A stretch of 50,235 nucleotides of DNA. Source: DASRJX01 sp035649235. GTDB lineage: Bacteria > Acidobacteriota > Polarisedimenticolia > Gp22-AA2. The DNA is taken from positions 1 through 50,235 of the forward strand of contig DASRJX010000026.1 in the NCBI GenBank assembly GCA_035649235.1. The letters are read 5' to 3'. A model generated the notes under the pieces. That model saw only the letters and a list, made by a program, of their open reading frames with translations, was not told the DNA's origin and did not search any database. The translations under genes were made by a program, and so were the position numbers. Positions 25,189-34,178 of this stretch are shown piece by piece (the stretch's first letter is position 1; every line of letters begins with the position of its first letter).

Positions 25189-26140
25189 AAGCGACCCGCC
25201 GCTCGGACAGGGCGATTCATTCCCGCCTCCGGCCGCGGGGGACCCCGCGTCCGGGAGCTTCCGGTGCGGCTTCGTCGCGCTCGTCGGCCGTCCCAACGTC
25301 GGGAAGTCGACGCTCATGAACCATCTGGTCGGAAGCCGCCTGTCGATCGTCTCGGAGGTCCCGCAGACGACCCGCTTCCCGATCCGGGGCGTCCTGCATC
25401 TGGAGGGGGCGCAGGTGGTGTTCATCGACACGCCCGGCATCCACAAGCCGCGTTATCGCCTCAACGAGGAGATGGTGCGCACGGCGACGCGGGTCCTCAA
25501 GGAGGTCGACCTGGTCGTCGTCCTGGTGGACGCCTCGGACGGCTACGGACCGGGCGACCGCTTCGTGTTCGAGCGGGTGCGCGAATCCGGAGCCAAGGCC
25601 TTCCTGGTCCTCAACAAGGTCGATCGCATGCCGAAGGATCAGCTCCTGCCGCTCATCGACGAGGCGAGTCAGACGGGCCTGTTCGAGGAGATCGTGCCTC
25701 TGTCCGCGCTCTCCGGCGAGAACTGCGAGCGCCTCATGCAGCTCCTGCTCGCGCGTATGCCGGAGGGACCACCGCACTTCCCGCCCGACCACCTGACGGA
25801 CCTGCCGCAGCGGCTGCGGATTTCCGAGATGATCCGCGAGCAGGTCTTCCTGAAGATGCGCCAGGAGGTCCCGCACGCCACGGCCGTGCTCGTCGACTCC
25901 CTGGAGGAGGCGGACGACCTCATCCGGGTGAACGCGACGATCGTGGTGGACCGTGACAGCCAGAAGGGGATCGTCATCGGCGAGGGGGGGCGGATGGTCA
26001 AGGAGATCGGCACCGCCAGCCGGAAGAACATCGAAGCGGCCCTCGGCCGCCGCGTGCATCTCGCGCTGTGGGTCAAGGTCAAAGAGGCCTGGCGCGACGA
26101 TCTCGCTCTGCTGCGTCTCATCGGCCTGTCCCCTCCGTAG
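25181..26140 (+). CDS. era: GTPase Era
   Basis: A 319-residue GTPase that binds the 3' end of 16S rRNA and checks 30S assembly. The G1 motif is GRPNVGKST, G3 DTPGIHKP and G4 NKVD, with a SALSG-type G5. The C-terminal KH domain holds EGGRMVKEIGTASRKNIE and VHLALWVKVKEAWRDD. An N-terminal extension of about 25 Pro/Gly-rich residues precedes the G domain. ATG at 25181 overlaps ybeY. It completes the phoH-pgpH-ybeY-era set. Confidence 0.97.
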   Translation: MTESDPPLGQGDSFPPPAAGDPASGSFRCGFVALVGRPNVGKSTLMNHLVGSRLSIVSEVPQTTRFPIRGVLHLEGAQVVFIDTPGIHKPRYRLNEEMVRTATRVLKEVDLVVVLVDASDGYGPGDRFVFERVRESGAKAFLVLNKVDRMPKDQLLPLIDEASQTGLFEEIVPLSALSGENCERLMQLLLARMPEGPPHFPPDHLTDLPQRLRISEMIREQVFLKMRQEVPHATAVLVDSLEEADDLIRVNATIVVDRDSQKGIVIGEGGRMVKEIGTASRKNIEAALGRRVHLALWVKVKEAWRDDLALLRLIGLSPP

Positions 26141-26186
26141 GGGATCGCACTTGGAGTAGAATGGCGCCCGTTTCGGAACGGACGCC

Positions 26187-27542
26187 ATGAAAGACAACAC
26201 GTTCCTGGTGGAGTCGGTCAAGAAACTCCTCCGCCGGGGGGCCACCACCCACCTTCACAACATGCTGCTCAAGGTCCGCCCGGCGGACCTCGCCGAGGCC
26301 TTCAAGTCGCTCGACGAGCGGGAGCGCTCCCTGGCCTTCCACCTGCTCGCGGAGCGGGACGTTCCGGCGGCCGCCGGGCTGCTGCTGGCGATCCATCCGG
26401 CGCTGCGCGCCGACCTCCTGCGCGGCATGCCTCCCGAGGAGACGGCGCGCGTCCTCCACGGGCTGCCGTCCGACGACGTGGCCGGCATCGTCGCCGAGTG
26501 CCCTCTCGAGACGCGGGATCGGATCCTGTCGCTCATGCAGCGCGAGGCCTCGGAGGAAGTCCAGGACCTGCTCGAGTACGAGGCGGAGACGGCCGGGCGC
26601 ATCATGACGACCCGGTTCCTCGCCCTCTTGGAAGAAACGCTGGTCCAGGAGGCGATCGCGGCCGTCCAGAAGGCGCAGGCGGCGGACATGGTCTTCTACG
26701 TCTACGTCGTGGACGACCACGGCCGTCTCTGCGGGGTCCTCTCGCTGCGCCGCCTCCTGACCGTTCCTCCCACGACGCGGCTCCGGGACATCATGTCGAC
26801 GGACGTGATCTCGGTGCGCACGGACACCGATCAGGAGGAGGTCGCCCGCATCGCCTCCCGTTACGATCTGCTCGGCGTCCCCGTGGTCGACGCCGAGCAC
26901 GTCCTGGCCGGCATCGTGACCATCGACGATCTGATCGACGTCATGCGCGAGGAGGCCACCGAGGATTTCTACAAGCTGGCGGGGACCTCGGACGAGGAGC
27001 GGCTCATCCGATCGACGCTGCGCGCAGCACGCGTGCGCCTCCCGTGGCTGTTCGCGGCCTTCGTGGGCGGCCTGCTGGCCGCCCTCCTGATCAAGGCGTA
27101 CACGCCGCTCCTCGGCCACGCCACGGTCCTGGCCTGCTTCATACCCGTGGTCCTCGGAATGGGGGGCAACATCGGGACTCAGGCCGCCACCATCATGGTG
27201 CGCGGCCTGTCGACCGGACGGATCTCCCTCCTCCAGGCGGGCAGTGTCGTCTTCAAGGAGATCCGCATCGCCATGCTCCTCGGGCTCATCTACGGCGCCC
27301 TTCTCGGCCTCGCTGCGGTCGTCCTGGTCGGGATGCCAGGAGGTGCCGGCTTCACCGTCGGGCTGTCGCTTCTGGCCTCGATGACCATGGCGGCCGTCGT
27401 CGGTTCGATGCTGCCGGTCCTGCTCAAGACGGTGCACATCGATCCGGCGGTCGCGACCAGCCCCTTCGTCACCACGTCGGTCGATCTCCTGGGCCTGCTG
27501 GCGTTCTTCGGACTGGCGGGGCGCCAGCTCGTGTCGGGGTGA
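26187..27542 (+). CDS. mgtE: Magnesium transporter MgtE
   Basis: A 451-residue channel with the full MgtE plan: an N-terminal superhelical domain (about 1-130, with RPADLAEAF and HGLPSDDVAGIVAECP), two CBS domains (about 135-255, YVVDDHGRLCGVLSLRRL, VPVVDAEHVLAGIVTIDDLIDV) and five transmembrane helices (about 285-451) with the pore region MGGNIGTQAATIMVRGL. By family knowledge the CBS and N domains close the pore at high internal magnesium. ATG at 26187. A TAGAAT box at 26157-26162 could be an extra promoter but has no good -35. No magnesium riboswitch fits in the 46-base gap. Confidence 0.95.
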   Translation: MKDNTFLVESVKKLLRRGATTHLHNMLLKVRPADLAEAFKSLDERERSLAFHLLAERDVPAAAGLLLAIHPALRADLLRGMPPEETARVLHGLPSDDVAGIVAECPLETRDRILSLMQREASEEVQDLLEYEAETAGRIMTTRFLALLEETLVQEAIAAVQKAQAADMVFYVYVVDDHGRLCGVLSLRRLLTVPPTTRLRDIMSTDVISVRTDTDQEEVARIASRYDLLGVPVVDAEHVLAGIVTIDDLIDVMREEATEDFYKLAGTSDEERLIRSTLRAARVRLPWLFAAFVGGLLAALLIKAYTPLLGHATVLACFIPVVLGMGGNIGTQAATIMVRGLSTGRISLLQAGSVVFKEIRIAMLLGLIYGALLGLAAVVLVGMPGGAGFTVGLSLLASMTMAAVVGSMLPVLLKTVHIDPAVATSPFVTTSVDLLGLLAFFGLAGRQLVSG

Positions 27543-27563
27543 GGGCGCAGGAGGACGGCGCTT

Positions 27564-28319
27564 CTGCTCAGGGAGACCGAGGCCTTCGTGCTGCTCTCAC
27601 ATCCGCTCGGCGAGTCGGATCGCGTCGTCACGTTCCTGACCCGGACGGCCGGCAAGGTGCGCGGCGTGGCCAAGGGGGCGCGCCGCAGCCGGCGGCGCTT
27701 CGGCGCGAACCTGCTGGCGCTCAGCAAGGTCCGGCTCCAGTACGTCGAGTCGGAGCGGTCCGCGCTGGCGCGCATCGAGTCGGCCGAGCTCCTGGAGTCG
27801 TATTTCGACCTGCAGGCCGATCCGGCTCGCGCCGCCACGCTGGCCTGCTTCGCGGAGGTGGCCGACGCCTTCGCGCGCGAACAGCAGGAGGACGAGGCGT
27901 TCTTCCGGCTGCTGGGGGCGGTGCTGCGGGCCGTGCGGCAAGGGCTCGATCTCGAGTGGGCGGCGCGCTATTTCGAGATCTGGACGCTCCGGCTGCACGG
28001 CGTGCTCCCGGACCTCGCGGACTGCGGCGTCTGCGGCAAGCCGCTCCAGGGGCGTGGAGGACGGTTGCTGCGCCGCGAGGAGATCGTCGCCTGCCCTTCG
28101 TGCGGCGGTCGGAGCGCCGGGGATCCGGTCCTCCCCCCGGCGGCGATCCAGGCGGCGGCGGCCATCCTGAAGGTCGCCCCGGAAGGGCTCCTCGGGCGTC
28201 CCGTCGATCCGCGGGCGCTGCGACCGCTGGCCGCCCTCGCGGCGGCGAGGTTCCTGGACCTGACGGAAACCCGGTTCCGGAGCTATGAGGTGCTGGAGCG
28301 CCTGCGGAGGGATGGTTGA
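27564..28319 (+). CDS. recO: DNA repair protein RecO
   Basis: A protein of about 251 residues that loads RecA with RecR in the RecF pathway. LLRETEAFVLLSHPLGESDRVVTFLTR and GKVRGVAKGARRSRRRFG form the N-terminal OB domain. CGVCGKPL and CPSCGG form the zinc site of the C-terminal domain. The start is unusual. The frame is open only from 27543, and no ATG, GTG or TTG occurs until GTG 27588, which would remove the first strand of the domain. AGGAGG at 27549-27554 points to CTG 27564 (nine-base spacing); CTT 27561 would be even rarer. The gene ends in a TTGA overlap with glyQ. Confidence 0.9.
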   Translation: MLRETEAFVLLSHPLGESDRVVTFLTRTAGKVRGVAKGARRSRRRFGANLLALSKVRLQYVESERSALARIESAELLESYFDLQADPARAATLACFAEVADAFAREQQEDEAFFRLLGAVLRAVRQGLDLEWAARYFEIWTLRLHGVLPDLADCGVCGKPLQGRGGRLLRREEIVACPSCGGRSAGDPVLPPAAIQAAAAILKVAPEGLLGRPVDPRALRPLAALAAARFLDLTETRFRSYEVLERLRRDG

Positions 28320-29233
28320 AGGACCAAGGGCGTAAGGTGGCGCTCAGCTTCCAGGATCTCGTCCTGAGGCTGCAGGAGTTCTGGGCCCGGCAGGGGTGCG
28401 TCCTGCAGCAACCCTACGACGTCGAGGTCGGGGCGGGGACGATGCATCCTGACACGTTCTTCCGGGTGCTGGGCCCGGAGCCGTGGAAGACCGCCTATTG
28501 CGCCCCGTCCCGGCGGCCGGTCGACGGGCGTTACGGCCAGAACCCGTTCCGGCTCTACCGTCACTACCAGTTCCAGGTCATCCTCAAGCCGTCGCCTCTC
28601 GACGTCCAGGCGATCTTCCTCGAATCGCTGGCGGCGTTCGGCATCGATCCCCGGGAGCACGACATCCGCTTCGAGGAGGACAACTGGGAGTCTCCCACGC
28701 TGGGCGCGGCTGGCGTCGGCTGGCAGGTGATGATGGATGGGATGGAGATCACCCAGTTCACGTACTTCCAGCAGGCGGGAGGGATCGAGCTGAGTCCGAT
28801 CGCGGCCGAGATCACCTACGGGACGGAGCGCATCGCCATGTTCCTGAGCGGCGTCAGCAACGTCTACGACCTCGCCTGGAACGAACGGGTGCGCTACGGC
28901 GACGTGCGCCTCCAGGAAGAGATCGAATTCTCGAAGCACAACTTCGAGGCGGCCGACGTGGACCTGCAGCTCCGTCTCTTCCAGTCCTACGAAACGGAGG
29001 GTCACCGGCTCCTGGGTCTCGGTCTGGTGCTGCCTGCCTACGACTGCGCCCTGCGCTGCTCGCACACCTTCAATGTCCTCGACGCCCGGGGTGCGGTGAG
29101 CGTCACCGAGCGCACGGGATTCATCCAGCGGGTGCGCCGGCTGGCCGTGGCGTGCGCCAAGGGGTACCTGGCACAGCGGGAAGCGTGCGGCTTCCCGATG
29201 CTGCAGGTGGACGGGGGCGCGGCGGCGCGATGA
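28316..29233 (+). CDS. glyQ: Glycyl-tRNA synthetase alpha subunit
   Basis: A 305-residue catalytic subunit of the alpha2-beta2 GlyRS. FQDLVLRLQEFWARQGCVLQQPYD, GAGTMHPDTFFR, RRPVDGRYGQNPFRLYRHYQ and MEITQFTYFQQAGG are near-invariant. The start is TTG at 28316, overlapping the recO stop, with GGAGGG just upstream. glyS overlaps its stop by four bases, as expected for two subunits made in equal amounts. Confidence 0.97.
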   Translation: MKDQGRKVALSFQDLVLRLQEFWARQGCVLQQPYDVEVGAGTMHPDTFFRVLGPEPWKTAYCAPSRRPVDGRYGQNPFRLYRHYQFQVILKPSPLDVQAIFLESLAAFGIDPREHDIRFEEDNWESPTLGAAGVGWQVMMDGMEITQFTYFQQAGGIELSPIAAEITYGTERIAMFLSGVSNVYDLAWNERVRYGDVRLQEEIEFSKHNFEAADVDLQLRLFQSYETEGHRLLGLGLVLPAYDCALRCSHTFNVLDARGAVSVTERTGFIQRVRRLAVACAKGYLAQREACGFPMLQVDGGAAAR

Positions 29234-31446
29234 GACCGGAGCCACGCGTCCGGACCTTCCTGCTCGAGATCGGCACGGAGGAAATGCCGGCGGGCGCCGT
29301 CCAGGGGGCGATCGAGTCACTGGGGAAGGCGCTGCGCGAGGCGCTCGCGAAGGCCGGGCTCCCGCCGCGCGAGGTCCGGGTGTACGGCACGCCACGGCGG
29401 CTGGCGGCCCTGCTCCTGGCTGTCCCCGAACGCCAGCCCGATCAGTCCACCCAGTTCACCGGACCCGCCGTGGCGGCGGCCTTCGACGCCGCGGGACGGC
29501 CCACGCGCGCGGCCGAGGGTTTCGCGCGCGCCCAGGGAGTCCAGGTCGCCGACCTGCTGCGGATCAAGACGCCCAAAGCGGAGTGCGTGGGCGTGGTCCG
29601 GGTCGTCCAGGGACGCGCGGCGGCGGAGATCCTCGCCGAAGCGGTGCCACCTCTCGTGATGTCCCTGGCTTTTCCCAAGACGATGCGCTGGGGATCGGGC
29701 GAGCATCGCTTCGTGCGACCGGTGCACTCGGTCGTCGCCCTGCTCGATGATCAGGTGGTCGACCTGGAGATTGCCGGCGTGCGGTCCGGCCGCGAGACCT
29801 TCGGCCACCGCGTGGCGGGGAAGCCGAGGATCGCCTTGCGCGACGCCTCCGACTACCTCGACGCGCTGCGCGACAACGGCGTCCTGGCCGACGTGACAGA
29901 GCGTCGCGCCGCCATCGCGCAGGGGCTCGCCGACGCGGCGAGCCGCGCCGGCGGGAGGATCGCCGCCGCACCCGGCGCCTCGCCGCGCGCAGGCTCTGAG
30001 GCCGACCCCGAGCTGCTCGACGAGGTGAACCAGCTGGTGGAGTGGCCCGCGGTCCTGACCGGAGAGTTCGACGCGTCGTTTCTCGACCTGCCGGGCGAGA
30101 TCCTGACGACCAGCATGCGGCATCATCAGAAGTACTTCGCTCTCCAGGACGCCTCGAGCGCTCCCCTGAACCGCTTCCTGACCGTCGCCAACGTGAGGTC
30201 CGATCCGCAAGGGGCCATCCGCCGCGGTCACGAGTGGGTCCTGAGGGCCCGCCTGACCGACGCCCGCTTCTTTTACGAGGAGGACCGAAAGCGCCCGCTC
30301 GAGGCGTTCGGGGAGGCCCTGCCGCGCGTCGCGTTCCACGAGAAGCTCGGCTCCTATGCCCTGAAGCGCGACCGCATCGCCCGCCTGGCCGGCCTCCTGG
30401 CGCCGGCCTTCGCCGCGGCCGGTCTGCCGGCCGGCGCCGAGGCGACGGCGCGGGCCGCACACCTGTGCAAGAACGACCTGACGACCCAGATGGTGAAGGA
30501 GTTTCCCGAGCTCGAGGGGATCGTGGGCGGGCTTTACGCCCGGGCCGATCATCTCGAGGAGGCGGTCGCGCACGCCATCTACGAGCACTACCGGCCCCGC
30601 TCGCTCGAGGACCCGATTCCCACAACGGGCGAAGGGGCGCTCCTGTCCCTGGCCGATCGCATCGACACGCAGGCGGGCATCTTCCTGCTGGGGATCGTCC
30701 CGACCGGATCGCGCGACCCTTACGCGCTCCGCCGCTCGGTGCAGGGCGCCTGTCGCATCCTGATCGAGCGCCGCGTCAGCCTCTCGCTCCAGGCGGCGCT
30801 CGGCGAGGGCCTGCGGGGCTATGCCCTGCAGGGCCTCTCGACCGGCAGGGACGAGGCCGCGGCCCTCGCGGCCCTGCTGGAGTTCTACTCGGGCCGCCAG
30901 GAGTTCCTGGCGATCGAGGCGGGGATGAGGCCGGACTCCGTGCGCGCCGCCCTGGCGGCGGGCTCCGACGACCCGTGCGACGCGCGGCTGCGCATGCAGG
31001 GCGTGGAGGCCTTCCGGGGGGAGAAGGGGTTCGAGGACCTCGCCGTGATCCACAAGCGCATCAAGAACATCCTGCGCGAGCAGGAGTCGGATCGCGGCTT
31101 CGATCCGGCCCGCCTGAGCGATGCGGCGGAGCGCCTCCTGGCCGGCCGGCTGGAGGCGGCCCTCCCCGCGATCGCCGAGGCGCGCGGGCGGCGCGACTAT
31201 CCCGCCGCCCTGGTCGCGGTCGCCGGGCTGCGCGAGCCACTCGATCGGTTCTTCACCGAGGTGATGGTCATGGCCGAGGACCGGGCCCTGCGCGAGAACC
31301 GCGTCGCCCTCCTGCGCTCGATTGCCGCCCTCTTCCTGCAGGTGGCCGATCTCTCGGAAATCGCGACCTCGTCCGACAAGGCCGCCGTGGCGGAAGGCGC
31401 GCGACGGCGGCCGGCCGCGGCCCGGGGCGCGCGCGCGGAGGACTGA
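29230..31446 (+). CDS. glyS: Glycyl-tRNA synthetase beta subunit
   Basis: A 738-residue beta subunit that binds tRNA-Gly. The sequence opens with FLLEIGTEEMPAGAV and contains MRWGSGEHRFVRPVHSVVALLDDQVV, the HD-like region LCKNDLTTQMVKEFPELEG and GEGALLSLADRIDTQAGIF. The C-terminal anticodon-binding part has RIKNIL. It is slightly longer than usual because of an Arg/Ala-rich end. ATG at 29230 gives an ATGA overlap with glyQ; ppdK begins on the last base of the stop. Confidence 0.96.
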   Translation: MRPEPRVRTFLLEIGTEEMPAGAVQGAIESLGKALREALAKAGLPPREVRVYGTPRRLAALLLAVPERQPDQSTQFTGPAVAAAFDAAGRPTRAAEGFARAQGVQVADLLRIKTPKAECVGVVRVVQGRAAAEILAEAVPPLVMSLAFPKTMRWGSGEHRFVRPVHSVVALLDDQVVDLEIAGVRSGRETFGHRVAGKPRIALRDASDYLDALRDNGVLADVTERRAAIAQGLADAASRAGGRIAAAPGASPRAGSEADPELLDEVNQLVEWPAVLTGEFDASFLDLPGEILTTSMRHHQKYFALQDASSAPLNRFLTVANVRSDPQGAIRRGHEWVLRARLTDARFFYEEDRKRPLEAFGEALPRVAFHEKLGSYALKRDRIARLAGLLAPAFAAAGLPAGAEATARAAHLCKNDLTTQMVKEFPELEGIVGGLYARADHLEEAVAHAIYEHYRPRSLEDPIPTTGEGALLSLADRIDTQAGIFLLGIVPTGSRDPYALRRSVQGACRILIERRVSLSLQAALGEGLRGYALQGLSTGRDEAAALAALLEFYSGRQEFLAIEAGMRPDSVRAALAAGSDDPCDARLRMQGVEAFRGEKGFEDLAVIHKRIKNILREQESDRGFDPARLSDAAERLLAGRLEAALPAIAEARGRRDYPAALVAVAGLREPLDRFFTEVMVMAEDRALRENRVALLRSIAALFLQVADLSEIATSSDKAAVAEGARRRPAAARGARAED

Positions 31447-34178
31447 TGGCCCACAAGTTCGTGTATTCCTTCGGAGGCGGCCGCGCGGAGGGGGACGGCT
31501 CCATGAAGACCCTCCTGGGCGGGAAGGGAGCCGGGCTGATGGAGATGACCCGCATCGGCCTTCCGGTTCCGGCCGGCTTCGTGATCACGACCGAGGCATG
31601 CGCGCGCTACCTCCGGGAGGGGCCGCGGGCCCTGCGGCCGCTCGAGGCCGAGGTGCGCAAGCACCTGCATCGGCTCGAGACGGTCGCGGGACGGAGGCTC
31701 GGGGACCCGGACGACCCTCTCCTGGTTTCGGTGCGCTCCGGCGCCGCGCGATCGATGCCGGGCATGATGGAGACCATCCTGAACCTGGGGCTCAACGACG
31801 CCACCGTCGAGGGCCTCGCCCGCAGGACCGGCGATCCGCGGTTCGCCTACGACGCCTACCGGCGCTTCCTGACGATGTACGCGTCGGTCGTGTTCGGCGT
31901 GCCGCGAGACACGCTGGAGCGGCGGCTCGGCGAGCTGAAGGCGCGCCTCGGAGTGCGTCTCGACACCGAGATCCCGGCCGACGCGTTGCGCGGCCTGTGC
32001 GCGGATCTCAAGGAGGCGGCGAGCCGCGCGGCCCACAAGCCGGTGCCGCAGGAGCCGATGATGCAGCTCTGGGGGGCCATCGAAGCGGTGTTCCGCTCCT
32101 GGAACGCCGACAAGGCCGTGACCTATCGCCGCGTCGAGAACATCACCGGGCTCACCGGCACCGCGGTGAACGTGGTGCAGATGGTGTTCGGGAATCGCGG
32201 CGAGACTTCGGGCACGGGCGTCGCCTTCACGCGCGATCCGAACAGCGGCGAGCGCCTCTTCTACGGCGACGTGCTCATGAACGCGCAGGGGGAGGACGTC
32301 GTCGCCGGCATCCGCACGCCCCTGTCGCTCGCCGCGCTGAAGCGCAGCATGCCGCCCATCTACCGCCAGCTGGAGCGGGTGCGACGGCGGCTCGAGTCGC
32401 ACTACAGGGAGATGCAGGACATCGAGTTCACGATCGAAGAGGGGACCCTGTACATCCTCCAGTGCCGCGCCGGAAAGCGATCCCCTCGTGCCGCCTTCCG
32501 CATCGCCTACGATCTGCAGCGCGAAGGGCTGATCTCCCGGCAGGAGGCCGTGTCCCGCATCACGCCCGAGGACATCGAGCGCCTTTTCTACCCGGTCCTC
32601 GATCCGGCGGTTCCCGAATCGGATCTGAAGCAGCGGTACCTCGCGACGGGAATCGGCGCGGTCCCCGGGGCCGCGGTGGGGGAGATCGCCTTCACGGCGG
32701 CGGATGCCGAGGCGCGCGCCCGCGCGGGAGCGCGCGTCATCCTGGTGCGGCACGAGACCTCGCCGGAGGACGTCGGCGGCATGCACGCCGCCCAGGGCAT
32801 CCTCACCGCCACCGGCGGCAAGACCTCGCACGCCGCAGTCGTGGCGCGCGGGTGGGGGAAGACCTGCATCGTCGGCTGCGAGGTCCTGCATCCCGACGCC
32901 GAGGCCGGCACGCTGAAGATCGGCGATCGGATCCTGGGGCGTCAGGACGTGATCACCCTCGACGGCACGACGGGCGCGGTCTACACGGGAGAGGTCAAGG
33001 TCATCCGCCCGGAGGTCCCGGCCGCCTTTCACAAGGTCCTCCGTTGGGCCGACGGCCTGCGCCGCATGAAGGTGCGCGCCAACGTCGACACGCCCTACGA
33101 CGCGCGCAAAGCGGTCGAGCTGGGCGCCGAGGGGATCGGGTTGTGCCGGACGGAGCACATGTTCTTCGACACCGAGGAGCGCCGGCTCGCCATCCAGGAG
33201 ATGATCCTGGCCTCCGATCGCGAGCAGCGATCCCGCGCCCTGGCCCGGATCCTGCCGCTGCAGCGCGCGGACTTCGAGGGTATCTTCGAGGCCATGGCGG
33301 GGCGCCCCGTCACCATACGCCTGCTCGATCCCCCGCTCCACGAGTTCGTCCCGCACGATGCGGCCGGACAGGCCGCCCTGGCCGCGTCCCTGGGCGTGCC
33401 CCGCGAGACGGTCGCTGCCCGCATCGCGCAGCTCAAGGAGTCGAACCCGATGCTCGGCCACCGTGGCTGCCGCCTGGCGCTCGTCTATCCGGAGATCCTC
33501 GAAGTCCAGGTCCGCGGCATCGTCGAGGCCGCGGTCGCCGTCCGGAAGCGGGGCGTCGCGGTCCGTCCGGAGATCATGCACCCGCTCACGATGGACCCGC
33601 GCGAGATGGCGATCCTGGTGCGCCGCACCCGGGAGGTCGCCGACCAGGTGCTGCGTGAGCGCCGGGCGCGGCTTCCCTACCTGGTGGGGACGATGATCGA
33701 GGTGCCGCGGGCCGCGCTCCTGGCGGAGAGGATGGCGCGCGAGGTCGATTTCTTCTCCTTCGGGACCAACGACCTGACCCAGATGACCATGGCGCTGTCG
33801 CGCGACGACTCGGGCCGCTTCCTGCCGTTCTACGTCGGCGACGGAGAGCTCGGCGTGTTCGCCGAGGACCCGTTCCAGACCCTGGACCAGGAGGGCGTCG
33901 GCCTCCTGGTGCGCTGGGCGACCGACCGCGGCCGCGCGGCGCGCCCCGGGCTCAAAATCGGCATCTGCGGGGAGCACGGGGGTGAGGCGCGATCGGTTCT
34001 CTTCTGCGACGCGGTGGGCCTCGACTACGTGAGCTGCTCCCCGTATCGCATTCCGATCGCCCGCCTGGCGGCCGCCCACGCGTCGCTGGCGGCGGCCCGG
34101 ACGCGGGGCGCCCGCGCCGGGAGGAAGCGGTCGACCCGGAGGCGCGATGCTCATCGCCGTCCTGTCGCGCAGGCGTAG
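31446..34178 (+). CDS. ppdK: Pyruvate, phosphate dikinase
   Basis: A 910-residue enzyme interconverting pyruvate, ATP and phosphate with phosphoenolpyruvate, AMP and pyrophosphate. The N-terminal ATP-grasp domain starts VYSFGGG and LGGKGAGLMEMTRIGLPVPAGFVIT. The swivelling domain carries the phosphohistidine in GGKTSHAAVVARG (H462). The C-terminal PEP barrel has LCRTEHMFF, EIMHPLT, FSFGTNDLTQMT and the catalytic Cys in GICGEHGGE (C841). The last 35 residues are a basic low-complexity tail that overlaps the next gene by 32 bases. Physically linked to glyS, but with no obvious metabolic tie. Confidence 0.96.
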   Translation: MAHKFVYSFGGGRAEGDGSMKTLLGGKGAGLMEMTRIGLPVPAGFVITTEACARYLREGPRALRPLEAEVRKHLHRLETVAGRRLGDPDDPLLVSVRSGAARSMPGMMETILNLGLNDATVEGLARRTGDPRFAYDAYRRFLTMYASVVFGVPRDTLERRLGELKARLGVRLDTEIPADALRGLCADLKEAASRAAHKPVPQEPMMQLWGAIEAVFRSWNADKAVTYRRVENITGLTGTAVNVVQMVFGNRGETSGTGVAFTRDPNSGERLFYGDVLMNAQGEDVVAGIRTPLSLAALKRSMPPIYRQLERVRRRLESHYREMQDIEFTIEEGTLYILQCRAGKRSPRAAFRIAYDLQREGLISRQEAVSRITPEDIERLFYPVLDPAVPESDLKQRYLATGIGAVPGAAVGEIAFTAADAEARARAGARVILVRHETSPEDVGGMHAAQGILTATGGKTSHAAVVARGWGKTCIVGCEVLHPDAEAGTLKIGDRILGRQDVITLDGTTGAVYTGEVKVIRPEVPAAFHKVLRWADGLRRMKVRANVDTPYDARKAVELGAEGIGLCRTEHMFFDTEERRLAIQEMILASDREQRSRALARILPLQRADFEGIFEAMAGRPVTIRLLDPPLHEFVPHDAAGQAALAASLGVPRETVAARIAQLKESNPMLGHRGCRLALVYPEILEVQVRGIVEAAVAVRKRGVAVRPEIMHPLTMDPREMAILVRRTREVADQVLRERRARLPYLVGTMIEVPRAALLAERMAREVDFFSFGTNDLTQMTMALSRDDSGRFLPFYVGDGELGVFAEDPFQTLDQEGVGLLVRWATDRGRAARPGLKIGICGEHGGEARSVLFCDAVGLDYVSCSPYRIPIARLAAAHASLAAARTRGARAGRKRSTRRRDAHRRPVAQA

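Noticed and set aside
26141..26186. A possible magnesium riboswitch before mgtE
   Set aside because: The gap is only 46 bases, too short for an M-box or similar, and no paired stems are visible.
28483..29229. An N-terminal extension of glyS reaching back through glyQ
   Set aside because: The extension is an out-of-frame reading of glyQ. The true glyS start is ATG 29230, with an ATGA overlap and the family's normal opening.
30042..31445. An N-terminal extension of ppdK through glyS
   Set aside because: An out-of-frame reading of glyS. ATG 31446 gives the normal PPDK start.
31197..34154. A 985-residue minus-strand open frame
   Set aside because: Antisense to ppdK, which has all catalytic motifs. 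It is an artefact of codon bias.
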